The position numbers and the translations under genes were made by a program. Of a DNA stretch of 64,000 bases, positions 9,202 through 17,961 are shown in pieces; position 1 is the stretch's first letter, and each line of letters opens with the position of its first letter. The stretch is from Anoxybacillus tepidamans PS2. GTDB taxonomy: Bacteria; Bacillota; Bacilli; Bacillales; Anoxybacillaceae. The notes below the pieces were generated by a model. The model saw only the letters and a list, made by a program, of their open reading frames with translations. It was not told the DNA's origin and made no database searches. The stretch spans positions 1 through 64,000 of the forward strand of contig NZ_JHVN01000003.1 in assembly GCF_000620165.1 (NCBI RefSeq), written 5' to 3'.

Positions 9202-10011
9202 CTATTTATCTTCTTGAATGCATTTACCCATCTTATCTTTCATCCACTCCACAAGCTGCGCAAACTCCCTCTTTTCAACAAACCGCTTCGCCTGTTCTTT
9301 CATCTCGCCCTTTCTCTTAAAAGCCGCTCGCTTTAGCTCACGGATTTCCGCTGCATGCTTTTGGATGATTTGCGCCATCTGCACGGTATCTTGATAAATT
9401 AAATTCATATTCCAACGTTCAGCTTCACCTTTACCTTTATCGGCGATAATGCAGGAGCCGGATTCGTTTCCGTAATAAACCTTCCATTTGTAGTGGAGAG
9501 AACAGGTGCTCAAATATTTTTCCTGAATGACCTCAAACCAAGCGCCGTGGAATCCCCCTGAAAGCTGGACATTTGGGTTATAACGGTGATGGCCGTTGCA
9601 ACCTGTAAGAGCCGTGATACCCGCAAGGTTCAATGATTTCACCAACATCGCCATGTTTGCATCTAAATCCAACGCATTCACCTTGATACCAAATCGTCTT
9701 TGGACAAACGGCTTCCATTTGTAGTGATAACTTTCTATGAAAATTGGAAACTCCCGTCCCGGTGTATTCATGATGCGTTTCATCATAGAAATTGGCACAC
9801 GGGTAACCAATACTTGAAATTTATTTTCTTGCCAAAAGGTTGGAATTCCTAAATTGTGCAGCAACTCGCGAACTTTGCTAATATCTGCTTTTGTGTTTTC
9901 GTCTGTTAAGATAATAAAATCATCTTTTACTTTTACAAATACTCCTCTCACCTGTAGTGCCTCGGCGATGCGAGCAGTTGCATCCATCATTTCTAAATTC
10001 ATTAGATTCAT
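9202..10011 (-). CDS. Hypothetical protein, 269 residues
   Basis: I do not recognise this protein. The ATG at 10011 lies eight bases after TAGGAGG; two upstream in-frame ATG/GTG codons lie too close to or before that site. The N-terminal 90 residues are alpha/beta in character. A central segment carries ITALTGCNGHH, a short Cys/His-rich stretch. The C-terminal 60 residues are a strongly charged helix rich in K, R and E that could bind nucleic acid or form a coiled coil. It follows the TPR-winged-helix gene on the same strand, with a terminator between them, so it has its own promoter. It sits among defence-like genes; a role there is inference. Confidence 0.7.
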   Translation of the reverse strand: MNLMNLEMMDATARIAEALQVRGVFVKVKDDFIILTDENTKADISKVRELLHNLGIPTFWQENKFQVLVTRVPISMMKRIMNTPGREFPIFIESYHYKWKPFVQRRFGIKVNALDLDANMAMLVKSLNLAGITALTGCNGHHRYNPNVQLSGGFHGAWFEVIQEKYLSTCSLHYKWKVYYGNESGSCIIADKGKGEAERWNMNLIYQDTVQMAQIIQKHAAEIRELKRAAFKRKGEMKEQAKRFVEKREFAQLVEWMKDKMGKCIQEDK

Positions 10012-10049
10012 TGTGATCATCCTCCTAACCAATTTGTACCCTAAGTATA

Positions 10050-10078
10050 CAAAAAGCCCGGTTACGAAATCGTAACCG
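10050..10078 (-). terminator. Rho-independent terminator after the TPR-winged-helix gene
   Basis: Nine base pairs (CCGGTTACG / CGTAACCGG) with a four-base loop, followed on the minus strand by CTTTTTG. It starts a few bases after the stop codon at 10084 and separates this gene from 9202-10011. Confidence 0.8.
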
Positions 10079-10083
10079 GATTG

Positions 10084-11043
10084 TTATCCGTTACGAAGGA
10101 CGATCGATGGAATGTCTGCTTTCCATGCGTATCCTTCAGATGTGGTGACTAAAATGTTTTCAGCAATATCATCACGCCCCATTGCTTGGGCGAGCTTTCT
10201 TCTCAGACTAGCGATATATCGCTTGACTGCAGAATTACTCACTGGCCGATCATACCAAACGGCCTGTTCGATGCTATACTTCGAACACGATGTCATCTCG
10301 TGATCCATCAAGTAACCGAGGATTTCCGCTTCCTTCCTCTCGAGCCGGACAGCATCCTTATATCCATAGAAATATTTTTCATCTTGGGCTAAATCGAGAA
10401 CGACACATTTTCCTTCCATTGCATCTTCTTTGACCTGATTTGCATCGCGTCTTGAAACCGTCTGTCGCTTCTCTTTTCGCTCCTTCAGTAAAATTGGTTC
10501 TGTTCCCTTCTTTTTCATCCTGTCTATGTACAATTCGATAAACCAGCCGTGTTCGCCCATTTTATCCAACTCGTATGCTTCCTTTATGTGCTCTGTTGCT
10601 TTCTGAATATAACCAAGCCTTGCATATCCTAACGCAATATTACAAAGCAGTTTGATGCGTTTGCTGCCGTCGATCCCTTTTTCAAGCGCTTCTTTTCCAT
10701 AAAAAAGAACCGTCTCCCACTTGCGCTCTTCGTTGGCAAAAATGAAAGATAAATGATAGAATGCATCGGGCTTTGTTGGTGCATAAATCGTCGCCTTGCG
10801 CAATATTTTATATGCATTGTGATAGTTCCCTCTGCGAATTTTTTCATCTCGTCCCCACTGTAAATATAAATCTGCAAGCATAATCGCATAGCGGGGTTCT
10901 TTTGGATCGAGCTGAATAAACTGCTTGTAAAGACTGATCCCTTCTTCTAGCCATGCATTGCGCTCATCGCCTTCATCGAGACATTCCCGATCGAGCCAAT
11001 GATCCTCCCAATCTAATAGCTCTTCCTTTGTCAGTCGCTTCAT
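10084..11043 (-). CDS. TPR protein with C-terminal OmpR-type winged helix
   Basis: The 319-residue protein has tetratricopeptide-like helices in its first 180 residues and a charged linker near 180-205. The C-terminal 100 residues look like an OmpR/PhoB winged-helix DNA-binding domain: VRLERKEAEILGYL, then VKRYIASLRRKL as recognition helix and a TTSEGYAW wing. No receiver domain or phosphorylation site is present, so it resembles stand-alone SARP/BTAD-like regulators with the two parts in reverse order. ATG at 11043 has a GGGAGGGG ribosome site and is preferred over an upstream in-frame start at 11154 that lacks one. It may regulate neighbouring accessory genes; targets are unknown. Confidence 0.75.
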   Translation of the reverse strand: MKRLTKEELLDWEDHWLDRECLDEGDERNAWLEEGISLYKQFIQLDPKEPRYAIMLADLYLQWGRDEKIRRGNYHNAYKILRKATIYAPTKPDAFYHLSFIFANEERKWETVLFYGKEALEKGIDGSKRIKLLCNIALGYARLGYIQKATEHIKEAYELDKMGEHGWFIELYIDRMKKKGTEPILLKERKEKRQTVSRRDANQVKEDAMEGKCVVLDLAQDEKYFYGYKDAVRLERKEAEILGYLMDHEMTSCSKYSIEQAVWYDRPVSNSAVKRYIASLRRKLAQAMGRDDIAENILVTTSEGYAWKADIPSIVLRNG

Positions 11044-11289
11044 TAATTTGCCCCTCCCGCCAAAAGTGCTGCGCTTAATTTTATTGAAACCTCTATATTT
11101 TATAATATGACTCCTAGCCTTATGATTAATGGATTTTGTATTCAAGACGCCCAATATCGTATAGCGATTGCGGATGAATCACAATTGTTTCATAAGTTGT
11201 ATTGATCATTAAGATTCCATAAGGTTATAAAATATCACCTTTTTGCTGATTAACTTTTCAACAAAAACCTCTCTTAAAATCTTTTACAA

Positions 11290-12147
11290 TTATTTTACTC
11301 CGATGATGTGTCTCCATGTTTGCTTGTATTCCTCTTTTACATATTTCTCAAACGCGGAGCTCGGAACAAATTCCTCGCCATAATAGGTGCCAATCAACTC
11401 TATATTTTCCGGAGGAATGGAGCCAAAAAACAAAATCTCGTCAAGCCCGTCGACGCGGCGATCTTTTTTCATCGTCTTCCGGTCATACCGAATATAGTCC
11501 TCAAGCGAACAAGAACAACCCCAGTACATTTTCGCGATTTCCTCTTCGATGAACTGTAAGCGTTCGTTGTCGGTAATTGGTTCTTCCGACATGCAATAGC
11601 CTCCGTACATTTGACTCCCCATCCATCCCTTTGTATCGGGAAGATTGACGGCAAATAAGTCTTGTTGCTCTCTATACCCTAAAATCAATAATTCGTCGAT
11701 TGACATCACGGGAAACAGATAAAGAGCCTCAGAACGGCGAACCCAGCCGGGAATCCAGTTTGGTTTTAATTGATCTAAGAGGACGCTCGCATGAAATACA
11801 TCCACACTTTGTGCGAAACTAGGAATCAGTCCCTTTTCTAAAACGGAGCTTCGGTGCTCAGATGAAGTTACATGGTAAGTGACCATCGCTTCCCGTACAT
11901 TCAGCAAAATCTCTTCTCCTTTGTAGGAAATGTCGAATCCTTTTCTAACGAGTGCCGGAACTTCACCACGTTGTTCATGCTCCTTGAGCCATTCATACAT
12001 CTGTTTGCGCAACGCCCGTCGTGAATCGCCCACAAACTGAATCCGTTCCCCTTCCCAATCATCCGCTTCTATATACAGTTTCCCGTTTTCTTCACGCAAA
12101 TAAGCTATAAGAACCCAATCACCGCAATGAATCAAATTTCTTTCCAT
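11290..12147 (-). CDS. ADP-ribosyltransferase-fold-like protein
   Basis: The 285-residue protein has an N-terminal 85-residue region of mixed alpha/beta character, then YHVTSSEHRSSVLEKGLIPS (about residues 90-109). This matches the H-x-T start of ADP-ribosyltransferase-like folds (DarT, Tpt1/KptA and related). Near residue 240 it has EILFFGSIPPENIEL, the usual acidic, hydrophobic IPPE-type end of such domains. A tyrosine-rich middle could supply the second NAD-contact residue. The substrate is unknown: protein, RNA, DNA or none. No antitoxin-like macrodomain is next to it. It lies alone between the TPR regulator and the GHKL operon, same strand. The fold call is inference from motif spacing. 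Confidence 0.5.
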   Translation of the reverse strand: MERNLIHCGDWVLIAYLREENGKLYIEADDWEGERIQFVGDSRRALRKQMYEWLKEHEQRGEVPALVRKGFDISYKGEEILLNVREAMVTYHVTSSEHRSSVLEKGLIPSFAQSVDVFHASVLLDQLKPNWIPGWVRRSEALYLFPVMSIDELLILGYREQQDLFAVNLPDTKGWMGSQMYGGYCMSEEPITDNERLQFIEEEIAKMYWGCSCSLEDYIRYDRKTMKKDRRVDGLDEILFFGSIPPENIELIGTYYGEEFVPSSAFEKYVKEEYKQTWRHIIGVK

Positions 12148-12219
12148 ATGCCGCTTCCCTCCTATACAAGCCCATTGGCCGCACTATGATGCGTTCAACC
12201 TAAAAACCGCACCCACAAT

Positions 12220-12297
12220 AAATTGGAAAAGGGACGGCCCGCGGTAAAATTCCTCTTGTCTGTTCCTGAATGTGATTCCCGGGCAGCCCCTTTATGT
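12220..12297 (-). terminator. Possible terminator after the GHKL operon
   Basis: Just after the stop at 12301, GGGGCTGCCCG can pair with CGGGCCGTCCC about 50 bases further on (two mismatches), followed by TTTT on the minus strand. The loop is long, so this is a weak prediction; the imperfect repeat itself is visible. Confidence 0.35.
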
Positions 12298-12300
12298 TTT

Positions 12301-13080
12301 TTAGTGATTCACAAAATGCACTTTGTCGCCATCTAACTGATACCCAAAGTATTTCAGCAAATACTTCTTCACCATATCCTCCACTTCTTCCTCTGTGAGC
12401 ATATCTAAAATCATCGCCCCACCAACGATATTTAAGTATTTATTCGCCTGAACAAAATGGTCCCGCTTAATTTCAATGCCATTTTCCTCAAGTCCGACGA
12501 GGCACTTCAGGATCCCTTTTGTAATCGTACGATTGGAAGTAAAGTTGCTGGAAAAGAATATAACGCTTCTTGCTGAAAAATCTTTGCTGCAAAAGAAGTT
12601 CGTTAACCAATAAGGATCTTGTTTGTTCGATTCATCATATGTCATATAGCCGACCCACCAAAGCCGGGCTAAAATGTGCACAAATAATGAACGCTTATTT
12701 CCGTTTTTGAAAAATAAAGCTGTATTTATGCGTTTGTCGTTTTTATTTTCCAGATCTTTCTTTAATCGATAAAAAGTAAATTCCCTCAGCTGCAAGTGTG
12801 CGAGCCCGGCCCAAAGCCTCTCTTGCGTCGCTTGATTCACCGTCAAGTGTTTTAACGCCTCATAGATCGCTTTGACGTTTTCTTTGTCGCTCGCGGCATA
12901 GTCCGCTTCCATATTCAACGCAGGCATTTCAAACGAGATGTTAGATTCAAGCACCTTTCCCTCTTCTTTCAAATAGTTGTCAAACCATTCATGATCTTCA
13001 TTGTAGTAATGTTCCTTATAAGAATCGTAATTGCCCCTTAAATCCATTAATGTTTCATCCGAGATGAATTTTAACTTCAA
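12301..13080 (-). CDS. DUF6339-like protein, third gene of GHKL operon
   Basis: The 259-residue protein has no known activity. A block near residue 155 reads LARLWWVGYMTYDES, with conserved-looking W-W-x-G and Y-D, that I associate with DUF6339; that assignment is from memory. There is no transmembrane segment or nuclease motif. The start is TTG at 13080, six bases after GGAGG; this site lies in the last codons of the gene before it, so the two are tightly coupled. An upstream in-frame start at 13119 lies inside the previous gene without a ribosome site. It is the last gene of a three-gene operon with a GHKL ATPase. Confidence 0.65.
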   Translation of the reverse strand: MKLKFISDETLMDLRGNYDSYKEHYYNEDHEWFDNYLKEEGKVLESNISFEMPALNMEADYAASDKENVKAIYEALKHLTVNQATQERLWAGLAHLQLREFTFYRLKKDLENKNDKRINTALFFKNGNKRSLFVHILARLWWVGYMTYDESNKQDPYWLTNFFCSKDFSARSVIFFSSNFTSNRTITKGILKCLVGLEENGIEIKRDHFVQANKYLNIVGGAMILDMLTEEEVEDMVKKYLLKYFGYQLDGDKVHFVNH

Positions 13081-13081
13081 G

Positions 13082-13927
13082 TTAATCCTCCGTTCTATGA
13101 AGCTTTTCGATTTCTTCAAAACTCGCTTTCAGAGGTTTTCTTAAAACGAGCTGTGCCGCTTTTAGCGGGGATAACACGTCCGTTCCCACGTCTTCTAATC
13201 GATAATTATTTTCTTGGAAAATTTTATCCAACACTTGATACCACGTATATTCCTCCAAATCCCCGTTCGCTTCGCTAATTTTAGAGAAAACATAGACTAA
13301 AGCCGGAACGATGACTGCCGCCAATATCGTATTTTTCAGTGGCGAATGGGCGCTCATGGCATATTGGTGATACTCGTACTCCGGTAAATAAATCGTAATA
13401 TTATTCGAATGGATATCAACATCCATATAATCATTTTTAAGAGATTTTGTGACCGTCACAATAGAAGGCAAATTCAAAAACTCGGTATGATCATCAATGA
13501 GCGTTGTTTCGATCGCCTCTCCGATTGCGAGTATATTTCCTTTTTCAAACGTCAATGGAATGCCTTTATACCAATCATTTAAATATTCATTCGTATAATT
13601 GTGAATCGCTTCTTTTGCGATGACAAACGAATGAAGCACAATCTTTCCTCTTAATTGGTAGGTCGGGATTGAAATTTCCAGACGTTCCTGATGCGTTTCG
13701 AACGCTTTCCGATAGCTCGTTTGCGAACATTCGACGTGAATTAAGTAGACGCAGGAACGGTTCTCTATCAATCTTTTAATCTCCAGATTATCCAAATAAA
13801 AATGCGCCTCGATTTTTACTTCGCCGAATTCTTCTTTGACATCTATTTTGGTGGAGAAACTCGTTTGTTTGTAATCATCGTTGTTCATATACAATACTGG
13901 GTATGGATATGAGACGTTAATTTTCAT
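13082..13927 (-). CDS. Hypothetical protein, second gene of GHKL operon
   Basis: The 281-residue protein is not recognised. The first 170 residues are rich in beta strands (alternating hydrophobic and charged residues). A short hydrophobic stretch near residue 200 (AAVIVPALVYVF) may be a buried helix and is too isolated to call a membrane span. ATG at 13927 follows GGAGG and overlaps the end of the GHKL gene (ATGAAAATTAA), indicating translational coupling; the upstream in-frame ATG near 14017 is unlikely. It probably forms a complex with the ATPase, as fixed overlapping gene order suggests. Confidence 0.7.
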   Translation of the reverse strand: MKINVSYPYPVLYMNNDDYKQTSFSTKIDVKEEFGEVKIEAHFYLDNLEIKRLIENRSCVYLIHVECSQTSYRKAFETHQERLEISIPTYQLRGKIVLHSFVIAKEAIHNYTNEYLNDWYKGIPLTFEKGNILAIGEAIETTLIDDHTEFLNLPSIVTVTKSLKNDYMDVDIHSNNITIYLPEYEYHQYAMSAHSPLKNTILAAVIVPALVYVFSKISEANGDLEEYTWYQVLDKIFQENNYRLEDVGTDVLSPLKAAQLVLRKPLKASFEEIEKLHRTED

Positions 13928-15857
13928 ACAGCTCCACCTCCATGACGCAATAATTCGGATATGCGATTTCCACATTGATAATAAAAGGCTTTTTGGCCGG
14001 AATTGAGTGAAGGTCAATTTTATTGGCGCCGCATTTTTCCACCGTCACATTTGGATCGTCGGTTGTCGCGTTTTGAATCGGTAAATCAAAGTCGTTCTGT
14101 TCCCCGATCACTTTAAAGATGAGCCGGCCCTTTTCAATCGCTTTTTTCGCCGTAATGACAAAACAATACTTTCCTCGTTCTTTGTCAATACAAACATATC
14201 TTTGCGCAATTTGAATCGGTTCACTACTTGGTTTCTGCTGCCTTTGTCGATCCAAGCCGCCAGTCATGCCTTTATCCAATTGATTTTGACCGCTAGGATT
14301 TTGAACTCCGCCTCCACTGTTTCCCCCGCCACTATGTTTTCCCGATCCGTTTCCTCCTTCCTCTCCAGTCGGGGTAATCCCGTATTCTCCGGCTAATTGG
14401 GCCTCAACATCTTCAGTGGTGAGACCTCTTTGCCTTGTGGCTTTCCTACTCTCTTCCTTGATTTCTTTTTTCAAAATCTGTTTAATGCTTGAATGGAGAG
14501 ATTCTGTTTTATTAACTCCCTGCATGTTGACAAGCTTTTTGTTAGGGAGAAAATCGCTTAAGCCGATCGCATCCATGCTGTCTGTAATTTTTTCTTGAAA
14601 ATGTTCTTTTACCGCGTTTCTAATAAAAGACCTTAAATCCGCATAAACTTTTTTCGCTAATTTAGGGTCTTTTTCATAGCGCTCAGGCGACCATTCATTA
14701 TGAGCGGGATTTTCCATTTGCTTAAAAATCGTATTCATGTTTTTTCCTGTAATCATCAATATTCCAGTAAAAGAGATACTGCCGCTAATATTTTTTTGTT
14801 CAAAAAGACGCATACCAGTCGTTCGCGTCATCAGCACGCGTCTATTTAAATCTTCACCGTTCATCAAATATAACGTGGCTTCCCCTTCGGCAAAAGAGAT
14901 TCCTTGCTTATACCTTTGGGCTGGATAAGCGACTTTGATTGTTTGATCGGAAGTAAGTAGATGGAAGTAATGCTGTAAATGTCGATTTTCTTCCGTATCC
15001 TCTAAATCGCTAATTAATTGTGCAATATTCTTGTCACTAATTTCAAAATCATTGATTCGAACCACCAATTTTTTCTTATAAATCGTGATAAAGAAGTTAT
15101 GCAACACCGATTTAATGATTTCTTGTTCCCAATCTTCGCCAGGCTCAAATGCCGTTACATATATATCCGTTCCGGTATCTTTTCTGACAAAACCGGGCTC
15201 TAAAAATAATTGCTGAGGAATTGCATTGGAATTTTCGTTATGCGTGTAATAACCATTCCCTAACGTGATCTCATTTGGATTCTTTTTGAAAGACATAATA
15301 TTGGCTACGCCGATAAATGATTCATAGCCCGTGATATCAAGAGAAGAATAAAACAATGTCCGCAATTTAGAGTTCAAGAAAGGAGCCGATTTCCCAATGC
15401 CAAAACTGCCACCGGAGCTTTCATGCTTATTCGATGACCCTGCTTCCTTTACTAATGAGCTCCATGGAGATCCTAGTTCCCCTTCTTTCGCTCCTTCAAG
15501 CCCCTTTGTATTAAAATCGCTGATTCGCAAAATTTGTATAGTAGGTTGTTGAACGATCTGTAATGCGTTTTCTAAAAAATACTCACATTGTTGGTTTTTT
15601 CCCTTCCACGTTTCTTGGCATTTCAGAAACACATCTTTTAACTCGTTGATGCCAGGTACTTGATTCATATACGTTGTAAAACTACTGAACTCTACAATAA
15701 CAGGATTTTGTTCATTTTTTACAGCATCTAAAGAATTTTGACAGATTTCTCTTGTTAATGACTCTAGAGCGTTTCCTCTAAAAGTTTCCAGTCCGGCGTG
15801 ATTAATGGAATTAATCAATCCACCCGTTGCCGCAGGAAAATGCCAAAATGTATTCAT
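13917..15857 (-). CDS. GHKL-family ATPase, first gene of operon
   Basis: The 646-residue protein carries a Bergerat-fold ATP site. The N box is REICQNSLDA (36-45, with E37, N41, D44), the G1 box is ISDFNTKGL (112-120, D114), and the G2 box is GGSFGIGKS (149-157). No histidine-kinase dimerisation domain is present, so this is of the MutL/Hsp90/MORC type. A transducer-like region extends to about residue 500. Then a Gly/Ser-rich linker (near 505-535) leads to a beta-rich C-terminal domain of about 110 residues. GGGAGGA precedes ATG at 15857. The gene is followed by two overlapping genes. An IS4-family left end begins only about 16 bases upstream of the start, so the native promoter has probably been displaced. 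Related ATPases occur in phage-defence operons; that role is inference here. Confidence 0.85.
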   Translation of the reverse strand: MNTFWHFPAATGGLINSINHAGLETFRGNALESLTREICQNSLDAVKNEQNPVIVEFSSFTTYMNQVPGINELKDVFLKCQETWKGKNQQCEYFLENALQIVQQPTIQILRISDFNTKGLEGAKEGELGSPWSSLVKEAGSSNKHESSGGSFGIGKSAPFLNSKLRTLFYSSLDITGYESFIGVANIMSFKKNPNEITLGNGYYTHNENSNAIPQQLFLEPGFVRKDTGTDIYVTAFEPGEDWEQEIIKSVLHNFFITIYKKKLVVRINDFEISDKNIAQLISDLEDTEENRHLQHYFHLLTSDQTIKVAYPAQRYKQGISFAEGEATLYLMNGEDLNRRVLMTRTTGMRLFEQKNISGSISFTGILMITGKNMNTIFKQMENPAHNEWSPERYEKDPKLAKKVYADLRSFIRNAVKEHFQEKITDSMDAIGLSDFLPNKKLVNMQGVNKTESLHSSIKQILKKEIKEESRKATRQRGLTTEDVEAQLAGEYGITPTGEEGGNGSGKHSGGGNSGGGVQNPSGQNQLDKGMTGGLDRQRQQKPSSEPIQIAQRYVCIDKERGKYCFVITAKKAIEKGRLIFKVIGEQNDFDLPIQNATTDDPNVTVEKCGANKIDLHSIPAKKPFIINVEIAYPNYCVMEVELYEN

Positions 15858-15873
15858 ATATATCCTCCCACAC

Positions 15874-16650
15874 GTGTTGATGATCTAGTAAAACCCATAA
15901 AAATATAGAAAAAAGAGCGCCCTTTCTGTAGAAATGTAAGTAACTTAACCCGCAGCCCCAGGGGTACTCTCTACATGCAAGCATCCCACACTCCCACATT
16001 TGATGAAAAAATAGTTTTGGAGGAAACGGTTCAGTCGATCACCGAAGCCGTTGGGTATCGCAACTCCTCGCGAACCTTTACGTTGCGCATCTTGATCACA
16101 TTTTGTTCTCCTCGCTCCGATTCATGAATGAAAAACCTTCCGCCAATGTGGCCACCATGCATGGATTGCTGCGATTTCATGACTCCACAGTATCGAAGAA
16201 AGCCAAAGAAATCTCGTACAACATCATGAAACGCTTATTGGCTTTGATCGTCTCGAAGTGTAACTGCCCAAACGCGCCGTTCGCTTCAGTTTCCCAAAGC
16301 GTTGCGTGTGGTGATTCGACGACGGTCACGGTCAGAAAAACTGTCTTCGGTGGGCTCTTTACCATGGGGAACGTTCCAGGGTGAAAGTGCACATGGTGTA
16401 CTTATCGGAGCAATAAATGCCCATGCGCTTCGTGGAAACGACAGGGCCGCGTCACGTGAACCTGTTGGAGAACCACTTATATGAATGTTCAACACATCCC
16501 TGTCGAAGATCGAGCTTATTTCAAAATCGAACGCAACGACAAATTTGCAGAACAAAAACAACTCTTTGTCATTCGCTTGAAAGACAACGTGGAGATTCAT
16601 CAGAAGAAAAGTCTCAAGCGCCTTTCTGTAAATCATCACGTTATTTCAGA
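15874..16650 (+). mobile_element. IS4-family element remnant 1 (left end plus broken transposase)
   Basis: The left end starts at GTGTTGATGATC (15874). A transposase-like frame from about 15973 continues through several frameshifts. Recognisable blocks are EETVQSITEAVGYRNSSRT, a STVSKKAKEI segment, and EDRAYFKIERNDKFAEQKQ near 16510-16560, followed by VIRLKDNVEIHQKKSLKRL. It stops near 16640 without the C-terminal third or a right end. The same family is present at 18848-19380. The transposase is inactive. Confidence 0.75.
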
Positions 16651-16916
16651 ATAAAATGGCTGGTTTTTTTGCACGTTCATCCAGCAAAAATCTGCGGGAT
16701 TGTGCAACATTCCACCCTTCTTTTTACAGAAAAACCGTTTGGCGGCTTGACATGGAGCCTCTGCGGACCTGTTTTTTAGGGAAAGGGGCGCGCAGGAGCC
16801 CTTATTTCGCTAGGCAACGAGCCTAACATGTCCGTCACTTCATGTAAAGACCGCGCATCTAATTTTGCAATTATATTTCAGTCTGAAATAATTAGCCAAT
16901 TTGCAGAACAAATAAT
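16651..16916. other. Intergenic region, no gene seen
   Basis: About 265 bases between the IS4 remnant and the end of the EVE-like gene. No good frame, ribosome site or terminator is visible; it may be scrambled IS or flanking DNA. Confidence 0.4.
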
Positions 16917-17339
16917 TTACAATACTCTTACAAAAGTATCAATAAAATCATTGTCATCTATTAATTCGATTCTTTGTGTCTGTGACCACTTTTCTACATT
17001 AATTGGTTCATCGAAGACTTTCATTATTTCTACTTTACGAATATGTCTATAAGGACGATGATTCGGATCAAAATAGTAATCTCCAGTTATGCGAGCAATT
17101 AATTTCATTTTGAAGGCAGTGGTTTGTCCCACTCCCACTATTACATAGTCTCCTTGTTGCACCCATTTGCAAAACTGATTAAACCGACGCAATATACGTT
17201 CATTGTTAAGCGGTAACTGGTTGTGAGGATACTGATTATAATTTTGGTTTACTCCTTCTTCATCCATGCCAATCTCACTGTTATGAATAAATGAGTCAGC
17301 CCAATCCTTAAATGTTTTCATAACCCAGTAGTTCGCCAT
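16917..17339 (-). CDS. EVE/PUA-like domain protein, second of a pair
   Basis: The 140-residue protein looks like a single EVE/PUA-type domain. The N-terminal MANYWVMKTF strand resembles the start of EVE domains; GDYVIVGVGQ (about 64-73) is the central strand; then ARITGDYYFD leads to RPYRHIRKVEIM, matching the usual Tyr-xx-Arg-x-Val end of such domains. These folds read modified bases in DNA or RNA and often form the sensor half of type IV restriction enzymes. No nuclease domain is attached. GAGGAGAG precedes ATG at 17339, which lies 13 bases after the other EVE-like gene. Fold call moderate; ligand unknown. Confidence 0.6.
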   Translation of the reverse strand: MANYWVMKTFKDWADSFIHNSEIGMDEEGVNQNYNQYPHNQLPLNNERILRRFNQFCKWVQQGDYVIVGVGQTTAFKMKLIARITGDYYFDPNHRPYRHIRKVEIMKVFDEPINVEKWSQTQRIELIDDNDFIDTFVRVL

Positions 17340-17352
17340 GTATATTCTCTCC

Positions 17353-17961
17353 TCACTTTATATAGTTTAATAATATAGCAGCCGCTTTGAGCCGTAGTTC
17401 CTCACGCTCGGATTCCATCGCTTTATATACAATCTCTAATGCTTTTGAAATTTGTTCGTTCGGAATGGAAACTCTGCTTTGAATTTGATTACTTTTGTTT
17501 AACAAGCAATCAAGTTCGGCTTTAGCAATAGGATGCTTGAACTGGGTAACCGTTCCACGGTTTCTTAATAGCTCTTGAACCTCAGCGTTTAAATCGCTTT
17601 TTTGCACGGTCACCAACCACTTTACCTCTCTTTGATGACATTTGCCGTCAATATCATTGTCAAACTCCTCGACATATTTGTAAGGTCCGATGATTCCTAG
17701 GTGAACATACTCGTTCTCAGAGATAAGAACATAATCGCCTTCCTGCATAGTCCGAACAAAAGTGTTTACGAATCCTAAATAGGTGGATAGTTGTTGACCT
17801 TCGTACTTATACACTTTTGCTAGTTGTTTACGAATGATGTCTTTCGTAGCATGTGTTAAATCTCCAATGCCTGGCCAGCCAATACAGATGTAATTTTCAC
17901 GTAAGAATTCGGCACCTCGTTCAATTCCATGGGGTTTCGTTTTCATTTGAAATAAATTCAT
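17353..17961 (-). CDS. EVE/PUA-like domain protein with helical tail, first of a pair
   Basis: The 202-residue protein has an N-terminal domain like those found on modification-dependent restriction enzymes: an IGWPGIGDL segment near residue 27-35, GDYVLIS (75-81), a VHLGIIGPYKY strand, and REVKWLV (111-117). The last 60 residues form charged helices and could be an oligomerisation or partner-binding tail. No PD-(D/E)xK or HNH motif is visible. AAGGAGGG precedes ATG at 17961. The pair is transcribed together and lies between two IS4-family remnants. It may sense modified phage DNA for a nuclease encoded elsewhere, or be half of a broken system. Function is inferred. Confidence 0.6.
   Translation of the reverse strand: MNLFQMKTKPHGIERGAEFLRENYICIGWPGIGDLTHATKDIIRKQLAKVYKYEGQQLSTYLGFVNTFVRTMQEGDYVLISENEYVHLGIIGPYKYVEEFDNDIDGKCHQREVKWLVTVQKSDLNAEVQELLRNRGTVTQFKHPIAKAELDCLLNKSNQIQSRVSIPNEQISKALEIVYKAMESEREELRLKAAAILLNYIK

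Noticed and set aside
13917-15857. Sensor histidine kinase
   Set aside because: The Bergerat ATP site is present but there is no DHp domain, phospho-accepting His, sensor or membrane segment, and no response regulator next to it.
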